The position numbers and the translations under genes are program-made. The notes under the pieces are model-generated. The model did no database searches. It was not told where the DNA came from and saw nothing but the letters and a program-made list of their open reading frames with translations. From Christensenella sp. UBA4263 (GTDB taxonomy: Bacteria > Bacillota > Clostridia > Christensenellales > Aristaeellaceae), in the NCBI GenBank assembly GCA_002395225.1, contig DGWH01000075.1:1-47145 (forward strand): a stretch of DNA of 47,145 nt, read 5' to 3'. Every line of letters begins with the position of its first letter. The first letter of the stretch is position 1. This document shows positions 8,025-14,635 of the stretch, in pieces.

Positions 8025-8702
8025 TTAATTGCGTCTTCCCGTTGATAACATTGACGAATATGTCATCTCCTTTGTCTTTTTCCGGTATCCGCAGTCACAG
8101 TATGGACCGCCGGAGGCCAGTGTGTATTCGCGGATAAAATCACAGACCCCGCCCGCATCGGCCATGGTGTAATCCAGATGGCACATGGCGGGGACGCGAT
8201 CATACAGGCCCAGCTCCTTCATCAATGTGCAGATGCCGCATCTGGTGAAACGGGCTTCGTAACCGCTGCCGTCCGCATAGGGCAGGAATTCCATGTTCCA
8301 GGAATAGGGATTCCTGTCTGCCGCTTTCAATGCTGCCGTGGCCTTCATGCCCTGAACGTCCTGTTCGCTGAACTTCTTCTTTCCCATCATCCGGCAGAAC
8401 CACCGCATGGGGCCGGTCATCATTGCCTTTGCGTAGTACTCCGTCAGTTTCTCTAAAGACGGTCGTTCCTTCATTGAGAGCACAAAAGCCGAGAGCATAG
8501 CGCAGTTGACGATGTTCATTTTGAAGCGGTCCGCTTTCTCGAACTCCGGAAGCTTTGCGATGATCTCCCTGTACTTAGGTTGCGCAGCTGTTGTTGTCCG
8601 CGCAGCTTCTGTTTCGGTGAGGCCAAGCACGGATACAAGATGATTCCGGAAAGATCTCCGGAACAGGATCCACATGCCCATAGGCATACCGGCGTATTTC
8701 AT
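8025..8702 (-). CDS. L-2-amino-thiazoline-4-carboxylate hydrolase family protein
   Basis: 225 residues. The C-terminal half has the cysteine-rich motif of this family: RCGICTLMKELG near residue 165, then MCHLDYTMADAGG near 185, with a final CDCGYRKK. The founding enzyme, L-ATC hydrolase of Pseudomonas, opens a cysteine-derived thiazoline ring. Many gut Clostridia carry family members of unknown substrate. The N-terminal half is helical, as in the partial gene at 1-380. The start is the ATG at 8702 with AAGGAG 10 nt upstream; the ATG at 8711 is too close to that RBS. It follows the TcmP-type methyltransferase by about 80 nt, repeating the gene pairing at the left edge of the window. Confidence 0.82.
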   Translation of the reverse strand: MKYAGMPMGMWILFRRSFRNHLVSVLGLTETEAARTTTAAQPKYREIIAKLPEFEKADRFKMNIVNCAMLSAFVLSMKERPSLEKLTEYYAKAMMTGPMRWFCRMMGKKKFSEQDVQGMKATAALKAADRNPYSWNMEFLPYADGSGYEARFTRCGICTLMKELGLYDRVPAMCHLDYTMADAGGVCDFIREYTLASGGPYCDCGYRKKTKEMTYSSMLSTGRRN

Positions 8703-8784
8703 ATCAGACATTCTCCTTGATCAGGCGGGTTTGCATCATCCCGCCAGCTATCCCTCATAGGACTGAAAAGCAGGACTTCCACTT

Positions 8785-9624
8785 TCACGCTTCTTCCCGG
8801 AATGTGATCTTTACGATCCTCATCCTAACAAGACCGTCGCAGAACCGGATCATCAGTTTGTGCAGCGGGCGGACATGTTCGTAGATGTCCCGGTAGCCCC
8901 GCATATAGCTTTTCGCGGTGACGGAGGCGAATCTGCCGCTCCAGCTTTCCAGCTCCCGTTCGTCCTCCAGCGAGAAGAACGCGCGCACGTCTGTGATCCC
9001 CGCTTCCTTCAGCCAGGTGGAACGCATCATCTTCGCGCCGCGCTGGTTGCAGGAATCAAAGGCAAGGACAGCGCCGGGGAAGCGTTCCGCCATGAGGGAA
9101 AACAGATTTTTGACGTCATCCGTCTTGAAATAGTAGAAGACGCCCGCCGCGATGAACACAGCGCCGCCGGAATCGTCCACAGCCTCCATCCAGCGCGGGT
9201 CATTGAGGTCGCAGGCGACGTTCCGCTCCCGTTCTCCGGCGGGCAGCAGTTCGTTCCGCACGGCAATGACGTCCGGAAGGTCGATGTTGTAACCATGGCA
9301 TAGCCCATTGTCGCATTTCCGGAATGTGTCGTCCAGCCCACAGCCCAGGTTGACCACGGCAGCTTTGGGGTGGTCCTGAAGATATGCCTCCACTTCACAC
9401 CGGAGATCATATTGACGCTGTGCTACCTCCAGCGCTCCGAACAGGCCGAAGACGGATTCCATCTTTTTGCGTTTCTCCGCGAAGTCATAATCCAAGGAAT
9501 CGCAGATGCGTTTTGCCTCCGGATCGGAAAACAGCTGCGGAAAGCGCTCGGAGCAGACCAGCCGGCCAAAGAGGGGGATCACCAGGGTCTCCTGTACGGT
9601 ATTCTTCTCAATATGGTATTTCAT
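8785..9624 (-). CDS. Class I SAM-dependent methyltransferase, TcmP/LCM type
   Basis: 279 residues. It has NLGCGLDDTFRKCDNG near residue 94 and YNIDLPDVIAVRN, the SAM-binding loops of the leucine carboxyl methyltransferase / TcmP family. VACDLNDPRW and AAGVFYYF follow, corresponding to DGDALNGDW and AMEGVLEYF in the paralogue at 1115-1894. Reaction: methyl transfer from SAM to an unknown carboxyl or hydroxyl acceptor. The ATG at 9624 overlaps the stop of the MBL hydrolase gene by 4 nt (ATGA), with AGAGGG 7 nt upstream, so translation is coupled. A longer frame from 9630 leaves no room for the RBS. Confidence 0.87.
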   Translation of the reverse strand: MKYHIEKNTVQETLVIPLFGRLVCSERFPQLFSDPEAKRICDSLDYDFAEKRKKMESVFGLFGALEVAQRQYDLRCEVEAYLQDHPKAAVVNLGCGLDDTFRKCDNGLCHGYNIDLPDVIAVRNELLPAGERERNVACDLNDPRWMEAVDDSGGAVFIAAGVFYYFKTDDVKNLFSLMAERFPGAVLAFDSCNQRGAKMMRSTWLKEAGITDVRAFFSLEDERELESWSGRFASVTAKSYMRGYRDIYEHVRPLHKLMIRFCDGLVRMRIVKITFREEA

Positions 9625-10490
9625 CGGCATTCCCTCTTTTTTACCAGACGGATCGTCCGGGCCTTTTCCTCGGTATCGTCGTCTTCGATATAGCCGTCGA
9701 AGGGAGCTTCCGGATCGGAATAACGTCTGGTGAATGGTTTGCAGATCTCCTTCCGGTGGGTAAATACGAAATCCAGATCGTCCGCCCAGCCGGTGTGCCC
9801 GGTAATGATGGAGATAGGCTTCTTCCGGGCACGGATATTCTTCTCCAGCTTTTCCAATGAACGTACCGCCAGTTTGTTATCCTCCGCCAGGGTGCTGAAG
9901 AAGCTGTAGCCCCCGTCTGCGCCAAACCAGATGGTATCGCCGGTGAACAGGTATTGATCGTCGATCAGGTACACCATGTGTCCCCAGGTATGGCCGGGCA
10001 CCAGGATGCACTCGATGCTGATGCCGCCGATATGCAGCACCTGGCCGTCCTTCAGCAGCACCTTCTGATTGTCCATCTTCACTCTGGGCAGCTTATAGAA
10101 GCCGTGGAACACCTTTCGCCGGGTTTCGCCGATGAGATAGCGGTTCTCGATCTCGCCGATGTATACAATGGCATCCCGGAACAGCTGCCCGCTGTCGGTT
10201 TCCAGCGCGTCGACATGATCCGTGTCCTGGTGCGTGATGAGGATGTGCTGGATCGACGCCGGGTCGATGTCCAGCCAGCTCATCTTCTCCCGCAGGCGTT
10301 CGTAGTTGTAACCCGCGTCGATCATGACGGTGGTCCCATTCTTCGTGTAGAAGAAGATGTTGGCGATCCACTCCCGCACGCAGGCCACGTTTTCATTGAT
10401 CCAGCCGGTATTCAGGGGCTTGAAGCTGGCCCTGCCGCGGAACAGTTTGCTCATGGATTTCTTCTGGTTTTCCGAATCCTTCCGTGCCAT
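9621..10490 (-). CDS. MBL-fold metallo-hydrolase
   Basis: 289 residues with the metallo-beta-lactamase fold signature. Residues around 86-91 read THQDTDHVD, a HxDxDH variant of the usual HxHxDH in which the first pair is His-x-Asp. This is followed by VPGHTWGHM, FTGDTIWFG and a late ITGHTGWAD. These supply the usual ligands for a two-metal site. The family includes lactonases, thioesterases and glyoxalase-II-like enzymes. The start is firm (GGAG 8-9 nt before ATG). It lies 12 nt after the frameshifted methyltransferase and is coupled to the TcmP-type methyltransferase. Cytosolic. Substrate unknown; a lactone or thioester would fit its hydrolase neighbours. Confidence 0.88.
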   Translation of the reverse strand: MARKDSENQKKSMSKLFRGRASFKPLNTGWINENVACVREWIANIFFYTKNGTTVMIDAGYNYERLREKMSWLDIDPASIQHILITHQDTDHVDALETDSGQLFRDAIVYIGEIENRYLIGETRRKVFHGFYKLPRVKMDNQKVLLKDGQVLHIGGISIECILVPGHTWGHMVYLIDDQYLFTGDTIWFGADGGYSFFSTLAEDNKLAVRSLEKLEKNIRARKKPISIITGHTGWADDLDFVFTHRKEICKPFTRRYSDPEAPFDGYIEDDDTEEKARTIRLVKKRECR

Positions 10491-10502
10491 TTGCCCGTCT
10501 CC

Positions 10503-11173
10503 TCACTTTCTGCCGGTCAGCAGTGCGGAGCCGCTCAGCATCATCCAGGCAGCTTCGGACTTCTTCATGAATTTGCCGTCCGTCGTGTCGATCAGCTCCA
10601 CCTGCCGGTAGCCCATATCCCGGAGTTTTTTCACGAACGTCTGCATATCCCCATACTTGGAGTGGGAGAAAATGTCGTGCAGGGCGAATGTGCCGCCTTT
10701 TTTCAGCACGCGATAGGTCTCCCGGTACGCGGCTTCCTTGTCCGGGAAGGCATGGAAGCCGTTCAGGGACAGCACGTGTCGAAGCTTTCGTCCGCGAATG
10801 GCAGCACGCCCACATCACCCTGCGTGAATGCCACGTTGGCGACGCCGAGCTGCTTTGCTTTCTCCTGCGCCGAGGCCATCATGTCCGGGGAATAGTCCAG
10901 GCAGGTGATCTCCGCCTGCGGCAGTGATTGCCAGACCGGCATGGTCAGCACACCCGTGCCCACCGGCACCTCCAGCAGCTTTCCCGAAAAGTCCTCCGGA
11001 ATGCCGGAGAGGGCCTTCTCCAGATAAGCTGCGTTCTTCTCTCCGTCCATGTTCCATACCACGCGGCAGATCGCCTTCCCCAGCCATGTGGAACAGGTCA
11101 TCATGCCGTCGTAAAAGCTGGCCTGTCCACCTGTGGTCCTGTAGGCGTTCCTGATCTGATTTTTCCTTGTCAA
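10503..11173 (-). pseudogene. Type-11 SAM methyltransferase with a one-base frameshift
   Basis: From a TTG start at 11173 (GAGG 6 nt upstream) the frame encodes a methyltransferase with motif I in LLEVPVGTGVLTMP and CLDYSPDMMASAQ. It then reaches FADESFD and runs into a stop at 10763. The remaining family sequence (VLSLNGFHAFPDK..., LKKGGTFALHDIFSH..., ...SALLTGRK) continues in the next frame to 10503. One missing base at about 10776-10777 explains it. All conserved motifs remain on both sides, so the lesion is recent or a sequencing error in the run CACGTGTC. It is the UbiE/MenG-like general methyltransferase class; substrate unknown. Confidence 0.75.
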
Positions 11174-11206
11174 GATGATCCTCGCTCCTTTGTTTTTGAA
11201 ACTTCG

Positions 11207-11707
11207 TCACCGGAACATTGTGCATACCCAGGCCGCGATCGCCGAAGCCGCCGGGAATATGACCAGGAGCTTCAGCAGCTGGCTTTTGATGTTGTAACCG
11301 TATTTCTTCAGGGGATACACGCTTCCTACCTCCGGGAAGTAGTACTGGAAGAACTGAAACTTCATCAGCAGAAAGTAGTCAAAGCAGATCATGTCGTAGA
11401 CTTTGTAGATCGTGAAGATCAGCACAAATCTCATGAAAAACTGCCAGAAGCCGAATCCGTTTCGGAAGCCGTCCCAGATGGAAACGATCCCTGTACCCAG
11501 AATCATGAGGATACTGAATGCCATGAGCGTCCAGCCGATGGTTCTGGCGCCTACAAACAGTTCCTTTTCACGGGGAAGGATCGCTTCCCGCGCCTCCCTG
11601 GGCGCGGAGGAGAAAAACTCTTTCTTCTGAATGAAAGCCACGGCGGACAGCAGCATCAGTGTGATGGCCGCGCAGAACACGATCGCCAGAAAAATCGTCA
11701 ACAGCAT
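11207..11707 (-). CDS. Small polytopic membrane protein
   Basis: 166 residues with four hydrophobic segments near 1-28, 57-77, 86-108 and 143-163. It shares length, topology and the FW-x-F ... D-x-x-x-x-D pattern with the protein at 5530-6024, so each half of the cluster has one copy. GGGAGGG lies 7 nt before the ATG. Adjacent to an alpha/beta hydrolase upstream and the frameshifted methyltransferase downstream. No family recognised. Confidence 0.72.
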   Translation of the reverse strand: MLLTIFLAIVFCAAITLMLLSAVAFIQKKEFFSSAPREAREAILPREKELFVGARTIGWTLMAFSILMILGTGIVSIWDGFRNGFGFWQFFMRFVLIFTIYKVYDMICFDYFLLMKFQFFQYYFPEVGSVYPLKKYGYNIKSQLLKLLVIFPAASAIAAWVCTMFR

Positions 11708-11729
11708 GCTTCATCCCTCCCGATGCATC

Positions 11730-12518
11730 TCATTGCTCCTCTTCGAAAAATTCCAACGCCTTTGCAGCAAATTCCTTCGGATGCATCATCACATATTCTC
11801 CATGCGCCATATTAGCGATCCTTACAAGCTCAAGCTGCGGCAGATATTTCTGATACCACTTCAGATCCCGAAATCTTGAGCCCCATTCATCGGTGCCGAC
11901 CCAGAACTGGATCTTCGTATCCAGCTTCGGTGCCGGATGCGGGATTTCATAGTTGTTTGCCGACCAGAAGATGTTCCATATCGTTTTATTGCTGTAGGTC
12001 TTCATATACCGCTGGATTTCCCGGTATTCTTCGCCTGCCTTATCAGGGTTCCTGGCAAAGCGTTCCGGAGGAAATGCCATTTTCATAGCACCTATACTTG
12101 CTCTGCCGACTTTGACCATGAAATAATCCCGAACACAGATGAGTTTACAGATCCATTTGGGATAGGTATATGGCGCAGTTCCCGCATCAATGATCGCCTT
12201 CTTGACCGGGATATTCTGCGACACCAGAAAGCGGGTCACCATGCCTCCGCCGTAACTTAGCCCGTAGATCGCTTCCAGATGATCGATGCCACGCGTTTTC
12301 AACCAGGCACCTGTGTCCTCCACGGTCTTTTCCACGGAGATGAAGTCTGTATGCTCATCCGGGTCCTGACCGTCCGGCACGACCAGCAGGACATGAAAGC
12401 TTTGTGCCAGTTCCTCTGCGGCACCGGCAAATTCCTGCCATGGCTCACAGCTTCCGGGGAAAAAGAGCAGATCCTTTTTGTGCGCATTGCCGTATTCGCG
12501 AATATACAAATCCGTCAC
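11730..12518 (-). CDS. Alpha/beta hydrolase
   Basis: 262 residues from the GTG at 12518, which overlaps the stop of the upstream gene (GTGA). An alternative TTG start at 12551 would add 11 residues inside that gene; neither has a good RBS. The protein has the oxyanion strand LLFFPGSCEPW, nucleophile elbow YGLSYGGGM, an acid in WVGTDEWGSR and His in NMAHGEYV. This resembles small-molecule esterases and lipases of the alpha/beta hydrolase superfamily rather than the BAAT-type enzymes in the other operon. Cytosolic by absence of a signal peptide. Substrate unknown. Confidence 0.83.
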   Translation of the reverse strand: MTDLYIREYGNAHKKDLLFFPGSCEPWQEFAGAAEELAQSFHVLLVVPDGQDPDEHTDFISVEKTVEDTGAWLKTRGIDHLEAIYGLSYGGGMVTRFLVSQNIPVKKAIIDAGTAPYTYPKWICKLICVRDYFMVKVGRASIGAMKMAFPPERFARNPDKAGEEYREIQRYMKTYSNKTIWNIFWSANNYEIPHPAPKLDTKIQFWVGTDEWGSRFRDLKWYQKYLPQLELVRIANMAHGEYVMMHPKEFAAKALEFFEEEQ

Positions 12519-13504
12519 CTGCTTCCGTATTGCTTCCGGATCGAGTCCCAACCTGGCATCTGTGTCTTCAGAGCGCGCCAGTTTGGCATGGGGAGATCCG
12601 GCTTGCGGGCCAGTACTTTCTCGAACTCCTCATCCAGCATCTCCATCTCCGAAAAGGCGTTCCGACAATGCTCACAGGCGATGAGATCTCCTGCGGTTTT
12701 CCACTTGGCCATGCCGAAGTAGAGAAGCCGCATGATTGCGCCTTTGATCCCCGGGGTGTAGTATTGATCATCACCCTCCGGCAGGATCGGGATCCCCTGC
12801 GCCTTCAGCATGGCGTACGCCTCCCGGGAGGCCATGCGCATGAGTTTCCGCTGTTTTCCTGTGGAGTCCGTCAGATCCCCATTGCAGGCATAAGCCAGAT
12901 AGCAGATGGGGAGCACCGCCGCCAGATGGCAAATGAGATAGGCTTCCATATCCGGCTGCCAGTGGAGCCTGTAGCCGGTTTTGCCAAACAGAGCAGTCAG
13001 CTTCGATCTTGTCGAAGGATCTGCTTTGCCACGCAGACAGCCAATGTCCATGGCACCGATACCGGCACGTTCGCAGATCAGCATGCCCTTTTCATGATCC
13101 CGCTTGCCCGCGGTAGCCTGAAAGCCAAACAGCACCTGCTTTTCGCATGCTGAGTGTTTCAGAATTATTTGCTGCATATCGGCTGGGCTCATGTTGTTAC
13201 CAACCAGTACAACGATCGGAGCATGAATAGCCGCCAGCGGTTCCAGAATTGTCTGCATTTTGTTGTATGGCATAACGGCAAACACGGCGTCATAGGTGTC
13301 GTCTTCTTCTATGCCGCCGATTACCCTCGGGTGATCCAAGGTGGTCTTCCGCTGGAGATGATGGCGGATCTTCAATCCATTCTGCTGCAGCTGCTCTTTC
13401 CACTGACCGCGGGCCAGCAGCGTCACGTCGTTTCCGGCCGCACAAAGGATGTGCGCCAGATAACAACCGATCACACCGGAACCGTAAACCAGTACTTTCA
13501 TCAT
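12515..13504 (-). CDS. Ketopantoate reductase family oxidoreductase (ApbA/PanE-like)
   Basis: 329 residues. The N-terminus KVLVYGSGVIGCYLA is the Rossmann nucleotide-binding loop of ketopantoate reductases. The middle has VLVGNNMSPAD in place of the usual NG/NN motif and the C-terminal half is helical (EAYLICHLAAVLP). The family reduces 2-keto acids with NADPH. The usual panE neighbours (panB, panC) are absent and the C-terminus is atypical, with a Cys/His pair CEHC near residue 280. A role in the local small-molecule pathway is therefore more likely than pantothenate synthesis. GAGG precedes the start by 6 nt (13504) or 9 nt (13501). Confidence 0.82.
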   Translation of the reverse strand: MMKVLVYGSGVIGCYLAHILCAAGNDVTLLARGQWKEQLQQNGLKIRHHLQRKTTLDHPRVIGGIEEDDTYDAVFAVMPYNKMQTILEPLAAIHAPIVVLVGNNMSPADMQQIILKHSACEKQVLFGFQATAGKRDHEKGMLICERAGIGAMDIGCLRGKADPSTRSKLTALFGKTGYRLHWQPDMEAYLICHLAAVLPICYLAYACNGDLTDSTGKQRKLMRMASREAYAMLKAQGIPILPEGDDQYYTPGIKGAIMRLLYFGMAKWKTAGDLIACEHCRNAFSEMEMLDEEFEKVLARKPDLPMPNWRALKTQMPGWDSIRKQYGSR

Positions 13505-13507
13505 CTT

Positions 13508-13690
13508 TTACCTCACCAGCACGATCAGCCATCCAACCAGCGCCCCAGGGATCAGCGCAAAGACGATGCGGCTCCTCGCGGTTTGCTTCCTCCGGTTTTC
13601 CAGGAGTTCTTCCGTAGTGGAGCTCAGCCATCGTTTTTTGAGACCCGCCGCCACAACCAGCTTTTTCAGCAACGCATACTTGATCGTCAT
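13508..13690 (-). CDS. Small single-span membrane protein
   Basis: 60 residues from the ATG at 13690, with GAGGTG 6 nt upstream. The N-terminal two-thirds is basic and helical (KYALLKKLVVAAGLKKRW, then an Arg/Lys/Gln stretch). The last 17 residues form one hydrophobic helix (FALIPGALVGWLIVL) ending in Arg. It could be a tail-anchored peptide or a truncated protein. The stop is directly followed by the ketopantoate reductase-like gene. I do not recognise it. Confidence 0.6.
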   Translation of the reverse strand: MTIKYALLKKLVVAAGLKKRWLSSTTEELLENRRKQTARSRIVFALIPGALVGWLIVLVR

Positions 13691-13706
13691 TCGTGTCACC
13701 TCATCT

Positions 13707-13722
13707 GTTATGGATGGCTAAC
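13707..13722. promoter_or_regulatory. Imperfect copy of the GTTAG-N6-CTAAC dyad
   Basis: GTTAT at 13707-13711 and CTAAC at 13718-13722, with the same 6-nt spacer as the two promoter dyads. It lies 17 nt upstream of the small membrane protein start. No clear -10 box is adjacent. Confidence 0.35.
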
Positions 13723-13761
13723 TCATCCGCAAAAAATAAAGCGCGACAAGTGCTTATCTGA

Positions 13762-13971
13762 TTATTTCTTCCTACCGCTTCTCTCAGACGTTTCTTTCGG
13801 CTTAGGCCCGGATCTGTGCTTCTCCGGTTTGACTGCGTCTTCCGGAATCGCCCAGGATCTGCCCAGCCGCTCCGCGCCTGGAATTCTTCCGTCCAAAGCG
13901 TACTGATTCACCCAGCGCACAGATATACCCCATCGCTTCGCTGTTTCCAGTACAGACTGATAACCTTTCAC
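13762..13971 (-). CDS. Small helix-turn-helix DNA-binding protein
   Basis: 69 residues from the GTG at 13971, which has GAGG 7 nt upstream; a longer form starts at ATG 13989 with a poor RBS. The sequence SVLETAKRWGISVRWVNQYA, then DGRIPGAERLGRSWAIPEDA, is a winged helix-turn-helix of the excisionase/MerR type (HTH_17-like). The C-terminal tail is basic (PKPKETSERSGRKK). It is the first gene behind the promoter at 14036-14063, whose start region carries the GTTAG-N6-CTAAC dyad, so autoregulation is plausible. It is the only regulator in the cluster. Confidence 0.72.
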   Translation of the reverse strand: MKGYQSVLETAKRWGISVRWVNQYALDGRIPGAERLGRSWAIPEDAVKPEKHRSGPKPKETSERSGRKK

Positions 13972-14016
13972 AATGGCACCTCGTATCATGGGTTCCCGAC
14001 ATCAGGAGACAACTTC

Positions 14017-14063
14017 GTTAGCTGCATCTAACTATATTATATTCCATTTTTCGCAGAAGACAA
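14017..14063 (-). promoter_or_regulatory. Promoter with operator dyad for the upstream operon
   Basis: Minus strand: TTGTCT (14063-14058), 16-nt spacer, TATAAT (14041-14036). Then GTTAG-N6-CTAAC at 14032-14017, a perfect dyad starting 3 nt after the -10 and covering the start site. The layout matches the promoter at 7931-7976. Confidence 0.7.
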
Positions 14064-14471
14064 GCATAAAAATGTAAATACACAAAAAATCAGTACTGGG
14101 AATCTGCCCTTCACCCCTGATCATGATATGAAACCCTTTTAACAATCGTACTTTATAACGATATAACCGTTAAAAGCTGAACACCCCTCCATGCCGCCAG
14201 CCCCAGGACAGCTTTTTGACTTTGAACCCTCAATCGTTACGGGCATTGAAAAATCAGGCAGTTGCCGCAAAGTGCCTGATTTCAAGGGGTTTCAGGGTGT
14301 GTTCACAAAAATGTGTTTGTATCCATTTGCCTCGTGAGATTTCTATTTTATCCGCCTATTTGATACAATGTAACGATGAACCCAGGAACCCCATTAACGA
14401 TTTGAATCGGAGTTCAAAGGTTTCACATTTACTTGAAGGTCGATTCATCGTTGAAATGTGTTTATGGGCAC
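14064..14471. other. Long intergenic stretch without a clear gene
   Basis: About 400 nt between the operon promoter and the terminators of the ABC transporter gene. Short plus-strand frames exist (for example one reading PAPGQLFDFEPS near 14196) but none has an RBS and a credible product. A TGATACAATG motif lies near 14360-14370. Probably decayed sequence. Confidence 0.4.
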
Positions 14472-14496
14472 AAGAAAAGCGTCTCCGAAGAGACGC
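14472..14496 (-). terminator. Intrinsic terminator with UUCG loop
   Basis: On the minus strand GCGTCTC-TTCG-GAGACGC followed by TTTTCTT. A textbook tetraloop terminator facing the end of the ABC transporter gene. Confidence 0.85.
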
Positions 14497-14562
14497 TCAA
14501 TTTTCAGAATTTCATTTCGTGGAGAAACAGTCCAATGAAGAAGAACGCGAAACTGTGAACAA

Positions 14563-14607
14563 ATATCAGAGCGTGTCCTCGAACAATTTGGAGCCACGCT
14601 CTGATAT
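14563..14607 (-). terminator. Long hairpin downstream of the ABC transporter gene
   Basis: ATATCAGAGCGTG (14563-14575) and CACGCTCTGATAT (14595-14607) pair over 13 bp with a 19-nt loop. The following minus-strand sequence TTGTTC is only weakly U-rich. It is probably a first, leaky terminator ahead of the one at 14472-14496. Confidence 0.55.
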
Positions 14608-14635
14608 TACAGAAAGAAGTAGCGTAGTGCTTTTT

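Noticed and set aside
13762..13989. HTH protein as a phage excisionase
   Set aside because: No integrase, attachment site or phage gene lies next to it. Its position as first gene behind an operator-bearing promoter fits a local regulator better.
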